From: an uncultured bacterium
Lineage (GTDB): Bacteria; Muiribacteriota; Ozemobacteria; Ozemobacterales; Ozemobacteraceae
NCBI GenBank assembly: GCA_937949615.1
Contig: CALEDQ010000004.1
Coordinates: 62,001 to 126,000 of the forward strand
Length of the DNA stretch: 64,000 nt
Direction: 5' to 3'
The position numbers and the translations under genes were made by a program. Shown here piece after piece: positions 49,291 to 57,345 of the stretch (its first letter is position 1; each line of letters starts with the position of its first letter). The notes under the pieces are model-generated. The model did no database searches. It saw only the letters and a program-made list of their open reading frames with translations, and was not told the origin of the DNA.

Positions 49291-50155
49291 AAAAATCGTC
49301 ATTCTTGCGAACGCTGCCTCACGCACTCTCAACCGCGCCGAACTTGCGGCGACGGCCGGGCATATCAACCGTTTTCTGCCGTGCGAAACAGTTTTTACCA
49401 CCAGCATCGAAAATGCCTGTGAAACCGCCTGTCGCCTCTCTGCCGACCCAGCCTGTCTGGTGGCGGCCTGTGGCGGCGATGGCACGATTCATACAGTTAT
49501 CAACAGCGTCGTGCCTGAAGCGATAACCGGCATCATCCCTGCCGGAACCGCCAACGTCATTGCCCGTGAACTCGGGATTCCGGTGCAGATGCGCGAAGCC
49601 GGCAAACTGCTGTTGACCGGGGCGGCACAAAAGTGCGACCTCGGCACCTGCAACGGCCGCAAGTTCGTTTTTGTCGCCGGGATCGGTTTTGACGCCGTGG
49701 TCGCCGGTGCCGTTTCGCCGACTCTTAAGAAGCTGTTCGGCCGCTATGCCTATCATATTGCCGGGCTGCAGCAGTTCTGTTTCTACCGCCCGCCAGTTTT
49801 GAGCGTCAGAGTCGACGACCGCACCGAAGAATTTACCGGGCATTTCGCCATTTTCGCCAATATGCGCCGCTATGGCGGTGATCTTTTTTTCGCGCCCGAG
49901 GCCCGTTACGACGACGGAATTCTGAATATGGTTCTCGTTGAAGACTTCAGCATGCGCACCATGCTGCGGCTGCTGAATTTTGCCAGACGCAACGGCCGGC
50001 AGCCACCACAGGGTGTCAGAATGCTGACCGGGCGCAAATTTCATGTCAGAGCCTCGCAGCCGACCCCTTATCAGCTTGACGGCGAGGTTTTCGCCGCCAC
50101 TTCAGAATTCACGATCGGTCTGGCAGAACACCAGGCCCGTCTCATTACCAGCTGA
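49280..50155 (+). CDS. Diacylglycerol/lipid kinase family protein (YegS/DagK-like)
   Basis: The protein (291 aa) has the DAGK catalytic signature ACGGDGTIHTVINSV with the GGDG loop, then GIIPAGTANVIARELGIP. A C-terminal beta-domain follows (FVFVAGIGFDAVV, ARYDDGILNMVLVEDF, PTPYQLDGEVF). It is a lipid kinase using ATP, with diacylglycerol or another lipid alcohol as substrate. The ATG at 49280 overlaps the MBL hydrolase stop by 11 nt. It continues into the DUF2953-like gene by a 1-nt overlap. Confidence 0.9.
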   Translation: MKTEKIVILANAASRTLNRAELAATAGHINRFLPCETVFTTSIENACETACRLSADPACLVAACGGDGTIHTVINSVVPEAITGIIPAGTANVIARELGIPVQMREAGKLLLTGAAQKCDLGTCNGRKFVFVAGIGFDAVVAGAVSPTLKKLFGRYAYHIAGLQQFCFYRPPVLSVRVDDRTEEFTGHFAIFANMRRYGGDLFFAPEARYDDGILNMVLVEDFSMRTMLRLLNFARRNGRQPPQGVRMLTGRKFHVRASQPTPYQLDGEVFAATSEFTIGLAEHQARLITS

Positions 50156-51540
50156 TGGACTACCTGACCCTGATCTGGACAATAATTCAGCTGCTGCTGA
50201 TTTTTACAGCGGCAGCCGGAGCGATCTGTCTGATTATCGGGCTGTTTCATCCGATCACGGTCAATCTTAAACTCAGAGCCTCGCAGCTGGGTCAGCGCGG
50301 TGAAGTCTGGGGCAGTTATCTGTTCGGGATTCTGAAAATCGGCGTCATCGCCACCCCGCACAATCAGGATGTCGCGCTGAAGATTCTTTTCTGGCAGAGA
50401 TTTCTGCAGCGCAACCGGCGGCAGAAACCGACCCGGCCGCAACCGCCGCCGGCGACTCCGGGGCAGCCCGCCACCGATTCTGCATCTGTAACCGCACCAA
50501 AAAAGGCAGACAGTGTGAAGCCACAGCCCGCGACTGAAGCTGCGGCAGCTTCGATTGAGCAGGCAGAATCATCACCCGCTGCCATCAGCAAAGAAGAAAA
50601 GTCGGCAGAAACAGGCAAAGCAGAAAGTGCCGCCCAGGCGAAGTCTGACAGCAAACCGACTGCTCAAACCGACTCTGAAAAAGAGACAGAAAAGAAACCC
50701 GTGTCTGAAACCGTTAGTGAACTGGAAAAAAAGCACGAGACTGCGAAAACATCTGAAGTGGAAACCGCGGTTAAAACTGAGGTAAAAACTGCCGCCGAGC
50801 TTCCCGACGCAACCGGACTCGATACCGTGGTCAAGAGCGAAGACAGCACTGAATACGACATAAAGACCGACACCGACTCTAAAAAGGATTCCGAAAAGGC
50901 AGCAGCACAGGCGAAGACTCCGCTGTCAGAACCCGCGCCCGTTACCCGGGCGCAGCCTGTCGATGTCACGCCGGTAGATGTTACGCCGCTGAAACCAGTT
51001 GCAGAAGTGGCCCGGGAGCAAAAAACAGCCGAAAAATCCGAAGCGGCCGCGGGGGTCAGAAGCGATGACCAGGCAGGTCAGGCCGCGGCAGGCGGCAGCG
51101 ACTGGCGGGCCCGCGCCCGCCGTTTCCGCAGAGATCTGAACAACCGTTACCAGCAGCTGAAACGTTACATCAGACTGTTCATGCGCAAATGGCAGATTGT
51201 CTGGCCGATTCTGCAGCGTTTCTGGGGGCGCGGCAGGAAGGGTTTCAGTCTCGTCGAGCCGACTCTCAAAGTGCGCTATGCACTGCACGAGCCCTACATT
51301 ACCGGCATGTTCCATGGCAGCATTTCGATTTTTTCGGGGCTGGCAGCGCAGTTCGGCCTTAATTTCATTCCGGTGCCGATGTTCGGCGAGCCCTGCATCT
51401 ACGCCCGCGGCCATGTCACGGCTGTCATCAGGCCCTGGCGCTTTCTTGCCGCCATGCTGGGCTTGCTGCTTGAGCGCGATCTTTATCGCGAAGCCTGGCA
51501 GGCATTCCGGTGGTACCGCGCCCGCCGGCAGCAGGCATGA
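50155..51540 (+). CDS. DUF2953/YtfI-like membrane protein with long acidic-Lys linker
   Basis: The protein (461 aa) has an N-terminal membrane helix (LIWTIIQLLLIFTAAAGAICLIIGL) and a short beta segment (ITVNLKLRASQLGQRGEVWGSYLFGILKIGV). A low-complexity region of roughly 220 residues rich in Lys, Glu, Ala, Thr and Ser follows. The C-terminal domain has LKVRYALHEPYITGMFHGS and IPVPMFGEPCIYARGHVTAVIRPWRF. Both ends resemble DUF2953 proteins (YtfI), normally much shorter. The gene next door is GerW/YtfJ, the same pairing as in Bacillus. The assignment is tentative on sequence and stronger with context. Confidence 0.68.
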   Translation: MDYLTLIWTIIQLLLIFTAAAGAICLIIGLFHPITVNLKLRASQLGQRGEVWGSYLFGILKIGVIATPHNQDVALKILFWQRFLQRNRRQKPTRPQPPPATPGQPATDSASVTAPKKADSVKPQPATEAAAASIEQAESSPAAISKEEKSAETGKAESAAQAKSDSKPTAQTDSEKETEKKPVSETVSELEKKHETAKTSEVETAVKTEVKTAAELPDATGLDTVVKSEDSTEYDIKTDTDSKKDSEKAAAQAKTPLSEPAPVTRAQPVDVTPVDVTPLKPVAEVAREQKTAEKSEAAAGVRSDDQAGQAAAGGSDWRARARRFRRDLNNRYQQLKRYIRLFMRKWQIVWPILQRFWGRGRKGFSLVEPTLKVRYALHEPYITGMFHGSISIFSGLAAQFGLNFIPVPMFGEPCIYARGHVTAVIRPWRFLAAMLGLLLERDLYREAWQAFRWYRARRQQA

Positions 51541-51607
51541 AAAAAATGTTTTTTTCGCTGATGGTTTCTGGTAACATAGTCACGAAACTCAGGAGGTTCT
51601 AACACCA

Positions 51608-52000
51608 ATGGCTATTGATGCATTGATCAAGACTGTTCTTTCCGAACTGAAAGTTGCAATTAACTCCAAAACGGTTATTGGTGAACCTACCACCTTCAAG
51701 AACTGGACGGTGATTCCGGTCACCCGTGTTTCGTTCGGCTTTGGCGTCGGCGGCGGCAACGGGAAAAACGACAGCGCGGCCTTTGGCGGCGGGTCAGGCG
51801 GTGGTGCCACCATCGAACCGGTTGCCTTTATCGCCATCAACGAAAAGGAAGTCAAACTGATTTCGCTGAAAGAAAAAGAGACGATCTGGGAAAAGATTCT
51901 CAAACCAGAAGTCGGCGAAAAGATATACAACAAACTGATGGGAATCGCTGACGCCCAGGATGCGGCGCCGGTTTCGACCACAGAGGGCGAGAAGTCCTGA
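51608..52000 (+). CDS. GerW (YtfJ) family protein
   Basis: The protein (130 aa) has the family pattern VIGEPTTFKNWTVIPVTRVSFGFGVGGG, a glycine/serine-rich turn (AAFGGGSGGGATIEPVAFIAI) and a C-terminal helix. In Bacillus GerW is a spore-coat/germination-associated protein, but the family also occurs in non-sporulating bacteria with unknown role. A canonical AGGAGG lies 11 nt upstream of the ATG. It sits between the DUF2953-like gene and the cNMP/ATPase fusion gene. Confidence 0.9.
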   Translation: MAIDALIKTVLSELKVAINSKTVIGEPTTFKNWTVIPVTRVSFGFGVGGGNGKNDSAAFGGGSGGGATIEPVAFIAINEKEVKLISLKEKETIWEKILKPEVGEKIYNKLMGIADAQDAAPVSTTEGEKS

Positions 52001-52036
52001 TCGCTTCAAATTTGATTGAATTCTCTCAGAGAGGGA

Positions 52037-53263
52037 GTGGTTACTATTATCGAAATTCTTAAACAGATTCCGTTGTTTCAGGGTCTTGAAGAAATCGACC
52101 TGAAGAAGATTTCTGAGGTTGTCAAGCAGCGTGCGCTGCCAGCCGGCACCTGCCTGTTCAAGGAAGGCGACCACGGTGATGCTTTTTATCTGCTCAAAGA
52201 AGGCACTGTCGAAGTCTACAAAAACGACAACGGCGCCGAAAAGCTGGTTACCAAAATTTCTCACAGCGACGAAAGCAATTTTTTCGGTGAAATGGCCCTT
52301 ATTGAAGGGGTAGCCCGTAACGCCACGATCAAAACTGCCTCAGAATGCAAGGTTCTCGAAATCGACAAGGTTAATTTCGACATGCTGCTGCGGCTCAACT
52401 CCTTTATCGCCCTGCGCATCATGACGGCTCTCAGCCGGCGCCTGCGCAAAGAAGCCGCCCCGCCGAAAACCGAAGAAAAGTGCGGCAAAATCGTCACTTT
52501 CTTCGCCCCCAAAGGTGGAGCCGGTAAAAGCGTCATTGCTGCCAATATCGTTGCCGGTATTGCCAAGCTGACGAAAAAATCGGTGCTGCTGATCGACCTC
52601 GACCTGCAGTTCGGCGATCTGGCGTTCATGCTCGGGCTCAAAGGCAAAAAGACGATCGCCGACGTGGTTGAAGCCGATCCGTCGAACCCTGAAGATCTTA
52701 AAAAATTCCTCTCGGAGCACCAGCTTGGTTTCAGCGTTCTGCCATCACCGCTCAAGCCCGAGCAGTCAGAAATGGTCAACTCGAACCATCTGCGCAAGCT
52801 CGTTAAAATTGCCCAGAAAGCTTTTGACTACATAGTTATCGATACGCATTCCCTGTTCCAGGATCTGACGATCAATGCTCTCGATGTTTCTGACCTGATC
52901 TGCCTGGTCATGGCCCCTGAAATGAACCATATCAAGAGCATGCATGTCTGCATCAAGGTCATGGAAACTCTCAAATACCCGCCGGAAAAAATTCGTCTGA
53001 TTCTCAGCCGCGAAGACTGTGTCTATGCCAAGCCGCGCACCGACATCGAAACGGCCCTGAAGCGCAAGTTCGACTTTACTCTGCACGACGACTGGAAAAG
53101 CGCTTCAGAAATGATCAACGACCAGAAAACCATCTTCGACGGCGACACTCAGTCGACCTACCGGTCTGACCTCGTAACTCTGATCTCGGGTCTCACCGGT
53201 GAAAAACTCGAAGATGCCGCCAAAGTCGGTCTGCTCGGGTCAATCAAAAAGCTGTTCGGCTGA
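52037..53263 (+). CDS. cNMP-binding domain fused to a ParA/CpaE-type ATPase
   Basis: The protein is about 408 aa. Residues about 5-130 form a CRP-type cyclic-nucleotide-binding domain (PLFQGLEEIDLKKISEVV, FKEGDHGDAFYLLKEGTVEVYK, FFGEMALIEGVARNATIKT). From about 150 a MinD/ParA/CpaE-type ATPase follows, with deviant Walker A KGGAGKS, VLLIDLDLQFGDLAFMLGL and a Walker B-like YIVIDTH. No DNA-binding HTH is visible. This looks like a localisation ATPase gated by a small ligand. GTG at 52037 is chosen; TTG at 52016 and even ATT at 52046 (8 nt after GGGAG) are possible starts. Confidence 0.88.
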   Translation: MVTIIEILKQIPLFQGLEEIDLKKISEVVKQRALPAGTCLFKEGDHGDAFYLLKEGTVEVYKNDNGAEKLVTKISHSDESNFFGEMALIEGVARNATIKTASECKVLEIDKVNFDMLLRLNSFIALRIMTALSRRLRKEAAPPKTEEKCGKIVTFFAPKGGAGKSVIAANIVAGIAKLTKKSVLLIDLDLQFGDLAFMLGLKGKKTIADVVEADPSNPEDLKKFLSEHQLGFSVLPSPLKPEQSEMVNSNHLRKLVKIAQKAFDYIVIDTHSLFQDLTINALDVSDLICLVMAPEMNHIKSMHVCIKVMETLKYPPEKIRLILSREDCVYAKPRTDIETALKRKFDFTLHDDWKSASEMINDQKTIFDGDTQSTYRSDLVTLISGLTGEKLEDAAKVGLLGSIKKLFG

Positions 53264-53277
53264 TCTTTACTTAACGC

Positions 53278-53317
53278 ATAAAAAAATGCGCCCCGCTGAA
53301 CGGGCGCATTTTTTTAT
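53278..53317. terminator. Bidirectional terminator
   Basis: An A-run, ATGCGCCC, short loop, GGGCGCAT and T-run form a perfect stem of about 16 bp (53278-53293 with 53302-53317) between convergent genes. It ends both the cNMP/ATPase gene and the moaB-like gene. Confidence 0.95.
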
Positions 53318-53329
53318 GCATTCTTTTTT

Positions 53330-53842
53330 TTATGAATTCTGGCGTCTGATTTCCCAGAGCATGTGGGGCAACTGTGGCAATATCAGCCGGGTGGCGGCAA
53401 GCTTGACCGCCTTGCTGCTGCCAGGCAGGCAGATAAGCATTTTGCCGGAGGCCAGACCGGCAGTGGCCCGGCTCAACATGGCGGCGGTGCCGATCTGCTG
53501 ATATGAAATCAGCCTGAACAGCTCACCAAACCCATCGAGTTCTTTGCTGAAAAGACGGCGGGCAACTTCGACCGTGCCATCGCGGGCAGTGAGGCCGGTG
53601 CCGCCGGTAGTTACGACCGCATCGAAATCAGCCCGCTGCAGCCACGTCTGCAGAGCGGTAAGCATCAGATCCGGATCTTCTTTGACGACTTCATAGGCCG
53701 CTATCGTATGGCCAGCCGCCTTGAAGATTTCCTGCAGAAGCCCGCCTGATTTGTCATCGGCCGGCGAGCGGGTGTCAGAAAAGGTCATGACCCCGATTCT
53801 GAGGCTGGCAACAGCCATTTTTTCGTGTTCCCGGTGTCCCAT
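53330..53842 (-). CDS. MoaB/MogA family molybdopterin protein
   Basis: The protein (170 aa) has the MoCF-biosynthesis fold: IGVMTFSDTRSPADDKSGGLL, VVTTGGTGLTARDGTVEVARRL and a late ICLPGSSKAVKLAATRLILPQL. MogA/MoaB proteins adenylylate molybdopterin before metal insertion. It lacks the helices of MoeA and is single-domain. No other molybdenum-cofactor genes are in the window, so its cellular role here cannot be confirmed. It precedes the terminator shared with the fusion ATPase gene. Confidence 0.92.
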   Translation of the reverse strand: MGHREHEKMAVASLRIGVMTFSDTRSPADDKSGGLLQEIFKAAGHTIAAYEVVKEDPDLMLTALQTWLQRADFDAVVTTGGTGLTARDGTVEVARRLFSKELDGFGELFRLISYQQIGTAAMLSRATAGLASGKMLICLPGSSKAVKLAATRLILPQLPHMLWEIRRQNS

Positions 53843-53850
53843 ATTTTACC

Positions 53851-54639
53851 TCAGTGGCGTTTTCCGGGCGAGCGCTGCAGACGCACCGGCGGGCTGACAG
53901 AACGGGCAATCTCGACCAGTTCAGGGTCGTCGAGAAGAATGAAATCAAGCTGCTCGTGCTCTTCAAGAAAGCGTTCGACCCCTTCGACAATCTGCAGAGA
54001 CAGAAGATCAGCCTCGGTCGGGCTGATTTTGCCGGCGGGTTCGATACCGATGGTCAGAGTGCCGCTGTTTGAAACGGCGGTCGACGCCATAAAGACATAA
54101 ACGGCGGCGACTTCGGCCAGTGGCGAAAAAACCGTTTCAAGATATTCGATAAAAGCGGCCGGCAGCTCGGGGTCGGGTGTCGAAAAAAGCATCTGTTCGC
54201 CGGCGTTGATCTCGATTTCTTCGCTGTGACAGAGAGATTTTTCGGCAAGAAAATTACGCGCCTGAATCAGCAGTTTGGCCGCTTCAGGGGCAGAAAGCAT
54301 GACTGAAAGGCCCCCTTCGGCGTTGAATCTGACCGCATTGTCTTTTATGAACAGCTCGGCCAGCCAGGCAAGTTTGCCGTGGCAATGGCCGACGGCTTCA
54401 GGTTTGACTGCGTGAAAGGCGGTCATGGTGGCAAAAAAGTCGATTAGGCCGTCATCATCCGGCTGCATGGGTGCAATAACCGCTTCATCGAGCAGTTCGG
54501 CAAAACAGCAGTGCGGAATAGCGCCCAGTCGGGCATATTCACAGATTTTCCGGTCGAGGCTGCGGTTTTCGCAGCGACAGTCAGCCTGGCCCGAACAATT
54601 CGCGATACCCGGCAGATCTTTGGTGGTCTTCGACTTCAT
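53851..54639 (-). CDS. Unknown protein with SseB-like C-terminal domain
   Basis: The protein (262 aa from the ATG at 54639, with an AGGAGA box, overlapping the coaE stop by 4 nt) has a cysteine-rich N-terminus (about six Cys in residues 14-46: CSGQADCRCEN, CEYARL, PHCCF), suggesting metal binding. The middle and C-terminal parts (ASTAVSNSGTLTIGIEPAG..TEADLLSLQIVEGVERFLEEHEQLDFILLDDPELVEIA) look like the SseB C-terminal domain. That family is tied to serine sensitivity, biochemistry unknown. The assignment is moderate and the N-terminus is unassigned. Confidence 0.55.
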   Translation of the reverse strand: MKSKTTKDLPGIANCSGQADCRCENRSLDRKICEYARLGAIPHCCFAELLDEAVIAPMQPDDDGLIDFFATMTAFHAVKPEAVGHCHGKLAWLAELFIKDNAVRFNAEGGLSVMLSAPEAAKLLIQARNFLAEKSLCHSEEIEINAGEQMLFSTPDPELPAAFIEYLETVFSPLAEVAAVYVFMASTAVSNSGTLTIGIEPAGKISPTEADLLSLQIVEGVERFLEEHEQLDFILLDDPELVEIARSVSPPVRLQRSPGKRH

Positions 54640-55235
54640 GCGGCCATCTCCTTGCAAAGCTCTGCAGCAACCCGGTCGGCAACCGACGCCAGTTCTACTT
54701 CGTCACCATCGTTATTGACGAGAATGACCTTACGGCCTGCCGGCAGTTTGTCCTGGGCGAACAGGCGCTCACGCGCACTTTCTTCCGTCCAGTTGCGGTA
54801 ATTCACAAGACGCTTCAGTCTTGCTTCAGGGTCAGCCTGCACATAGATCAACCGGTTACACAGGCTATCGAGACCCATCGAAAAAAGCAGAGCGGCGTTA
54901 ATGATAATCGCCGGCCGGCCGCTTTTTCGGGCAGCTTCGATGCGGGCAGCGACCATTGTTTTCATCGCCGGGTGCATGATGCCATTGAGAGTGTTGATCG
55001 CGTCGCTGTTCACAAAAGCGCGGCGGCCAAGAGAGCGGCGGCAGACATTACCTTCGGCATCAAGAATGTCTTCACCAAAAGCCTTTACCAGAGACAGCCG
55101 CACCTGAGGGACAGCCAGCAGTTCATGCCCGACCGCATCGACTTCGAGATTTTCGCCAAGACCACGCTGCGACAGCATATTGGCAAAAGTCGATTTGCCG
55201 GCGCCGGTCTGGCCCGAAATTCCAATTATCAGCAT
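54636..55235 (-). CDS. coaE: Dephospho-CoA kinase
   Basis: The protein (199 aa) has the P-loop GISGQTGAGKSTFANML at the start, the substrate region VDAVGHELLAVP, the LID-type region HPAMKTMVAARIE and the late YRNWTEESARERLFAQ. It phosphorylates dephospho-CoA, the last step of CoA synthesis. I use the ATG at 55235, which lies 1 nt after the histidine kinase stop. A longer frame to 55328 overlaps it. Standard length for the family. Confidence 0.93.
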   Translation of the reverse strand: MLIIGISGQTGAGKSTFANMLSQRGLGENLEVDAVGHELLAVPQVRLSLVKAFGEDILDAEGNVCRRSLGRRAFVNSDAINTLNGIMHPAMKTMVAARIEAARKSGRPAIIINAALLFSMGLDSLCNRLIYVQADPEARLKRLVNYRNWTEESARERLFAQDKLPAGRKVILVNNDGDEVELASVADRVAAELCKEMAA

Positions 55236-55236
55236 C

Positions 55237-57219
55237 TTATGTACTCTTTCTCGGCAGAAAGACCGTAAAGGTGGAACCTTCGCCAGAAACGCTCTGGACT
55301 TCAATACGGCCGCCATGTTCTTCGACAATTCTCTGGGCCATCGACAGCCCCAGGCCGGTGCCGTCTTCTTTGGTGGTCATGAACGGGTTGAAAATATCGG
55401 GCAGTCTTTCGGGCGGAATCCCGATGCCGGTATCTTCGAACGCGACCACAACGTGGTCGTCACGGCTGTCGATATTGACTGTAAGCCGGCCATTGCGGCC
55501 GACTGCATGAATAGCGTTCGTCAGAATGTTGATAAACACCTGCTTAAGCTGATCAGGGTCACCGACAATCACCGGGCAAACACCGTTAATATGGGTTTCG
55601 AACTGAATACTCTGCTTGCCAAGCTGGTTCTTGATCAGCTGATAGCAATCTTCAACCACTTTGGCCGGCACGACGTCGATCGCCTTCGGTTTGCTCGGCT
55701 TGGCAAAGTCGAGAAGGTTGCCAACGATGCTTTCGAGGCGGTCGATCTCGCGCTGAATTATACCGAGAGGTTCGCGACGGTTATCGTCGGCGGCGAATTC
55801 GGCTTCGAGCAGCTGTACGATCATTTTCATACCGGTAAGCGGGTTGCGGATCTCGTGAGCGACGCCAGCGGCGAGCACGCCGATGGCCGAAAGTTTGTCG
55901 GCGCGTTTCAGCTGCTCTTCAAGCGCACTGATCTGGGTGACATCCTTGATGAAGAATGCCGTGCCAAGCATACTGCCGCCCTCGTTTCTGAACGGAAAGG
56001 CGTTAACCTCGACGATGCGCGTCGTTCCGGGCGCTTTCAGCCGGACTTTTTCATTTTCGAGAGTGATATTGGTTTCGAGCACATCGATCATCAGCTCGTT
56101 AAGACGGCCAGGCAGTTTTTCAGCCGGGTTGAACGGACTCCAGCCTTCAGAAAACTGCCGACCCATGATCAGCCTGATCTCGGGGTTGGCATAAGTCACG
56201 CGGCCAGCCGGGTCGAAGATGAGAACGCCAGAGGTCATGCTCTCAAGAATACGCTCAGTAAAACCCTTGAGATTGATCAGATCTTTGAACATGTGGTCGA
56301 TCGAGGCGATCTGCGTAGCGATAATCTGCAGACCGATGATGTCTTCATCGCGATAGGCGTATGGCTTGCGGCTGCCAATCGCAAGAACCCCGATCAGTCG
56401 GCCCGAAACTTCAATCGGCAGAATCAGCACCGAATTGTATTCCTGTGAATAGGTCAGATACGGCTTCATTTCTTTTGCCGCCAGACCGACCGGCCCCTCG
56501 CCAATTCTGATAACCCGGGGAAAAGGCCCCGTGACCGTATCGTCAGCTTTTACTTCGAGCGTTTTTCCGTCTGGTGACAAAAAATAAAGCAGGTAAGAAT
56601 CGAAGTTGATAAAGCTGCGGGCGACTTTGCCGAGGGCATCGTAAATATTGCGAAAGTCGATCAGTGATTCGGCCTGCTGCGAAATCTCATAGAGAGCCGA
56701 CAGACGCGAATTCTTATGGATCATTTCGTTGTTGAGTCTGAAGTTTTCGAACAACGAACCCATGAACGGGGTGAGAATTTCGAGAAAGCTGCGCTGTTCC
56801 TGCGAAAAATCAGAGCGGTCTTCGGGTTTGAAGATTACCAGCAGAGCAACCGGCTTGCCGGCCAGCATCACCGGCCAGGCAGACATTTTCCGGATCGGGT
56901 GGCGCGGCGAAATCTCATATTCAGAGGTGCCGGGCACCTGCAGCGAATCACGCACCCTGATGAAGGTTCTAAAGCATTCCTTGAGAAAATCATCGTTGAT
57001 CTGCGGCTCAGGCAGGCTTTCAAGAAAGCTTTTGACGAACGGAACCATGATGTTGATTTTTTCGTGCGGCGTGAGGAGCAGAGCCCCCGAAGATTCGGTG
57101 ACCGACACGGCGCTTTCGGTAAGAAACAGCAGGGCGCGATCAGGGTTCAGATGCGAAATTGCCTGGGCAATCTCGCTCAGCAGTGAAATTGCAATAACCG
57201 GTTTCTGTTCTATGGGCAT
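55237..57219 (-). CDS. Orphan sensor histidine kinase with GAF and PAS domains
   Basis: The protein is about 660 aa with no membrane segment. Two GAF-like domains (about residues 10-160 and 180-330) precede a PAS domain (ILESMTSGVLIFDPAGRVTYANPEIRLIM) and a HisKA/HATPase_c kinase. The kinase has the H-box GVAHEIRNPLTGMKM, N-box NILTNAIHAVG, DTGIGIPPE and GTGLGLSMAQRI. It should autophosphorylate on the H-box histidine. No response regulator gene is adjacent. The ATG at 57219 (GGAG box) is preferred over the longer frame to 57270. Confidence 0.93.
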   Translation of the reverse strand: MPIEQKPVIAISLLSEIAQAISHLNPDRALLFLTESAVSVTESSGALLLTPHEKINIMVPFVKSFLESLPEPQINDDFLKECFRTFIRVRDSLQVPGTSEYEISPRHPIRKMSAWPVMLAGKPVALLVIFKPEDRSDFSQEQRSFLEILTPFMGSLFENFRLNNEMIHKNSRLSALYEISQQAESLIDFRNIYDALGKVARSFINFDSYLLYFLSPDGKTLEVKADDTVTGPFPRVIRIGEGPVGLAAKEMKPYLTYSQEYNSVLILPIEVSGRLIGVLAIGSRKPYAYRDEDIIGLQIIATQIASIDHMFKDLINLKGFTERILESMTSGVLIFDPAGRVTYANPEIRLIMGRQFSEGWSPFNPAEKLPGRLNELMIDVLETNITLENEKVRLKAPGTTRIVEVNAFPFRNEGGSMLGTAFFIKDVTQISALEEQLKRADKLSAIGVLAAGVAHEIRNPLTGMKMIVQLLEAEFAADDNRREPLGIIQREIDRLESIVGNLLDFAKPSKPKAIDVVPAKVVEDCYQLIKNQLGKQSIQFETHINGVCPVIVGDPDQLKQVFINILTNAIHAVGRNGRLTVNIDSRDDHVVVAFEDTGIGIPPERLPDIFNPFMTTKEDGTGLGLSMAQRIVEEHGGRIEVQSVSGEGSTFTVFLPRKST

Positions 57220-57286
57220 CGATAACTCCGAATATGTCAGCAAAATACCACGAATGACAACCCGGCGCACGAAATTTCCCTGAATC

Positions 57287-57315
57287 TTGAAAAGTTACCG
57301 CTTGTGGAGTATTTT
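57287..57315 (+). promoter_or_regulatory. Promoter of the pepD-like gene
   Basis: TTGAAA (57287-57292) and TATTTT (57310-57315) are 17 bp apart; the ATG follows about 30 nt later with an AAAGGAGA box. The -35 is strong, the -10 moderate. Confidence 0.5.
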
Positions 57316-57345
57316 TAACAGAATCAGAAATAAAGGAGAACCATC

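Noticed and set aside
48385..49485. 366-codon minus-strand frame opposite the MBL hydrolase
   Set aside because: Overlaps two real genes with clear catalytic motifs; no supporting features of its own.
53330..53842. Start of a molybdenum-cofactor operon
   Set aside because: Neighbours are an SseB-like protein, coaE and a histidine kinase; no other moa/moe/mog genes are present.
55180..56448. 422-codon plus-strand frame opposite the histidine kinase
   Set aside because: Antisense shadow of conserved kinase motifs, with no start signal or recognisable domain.
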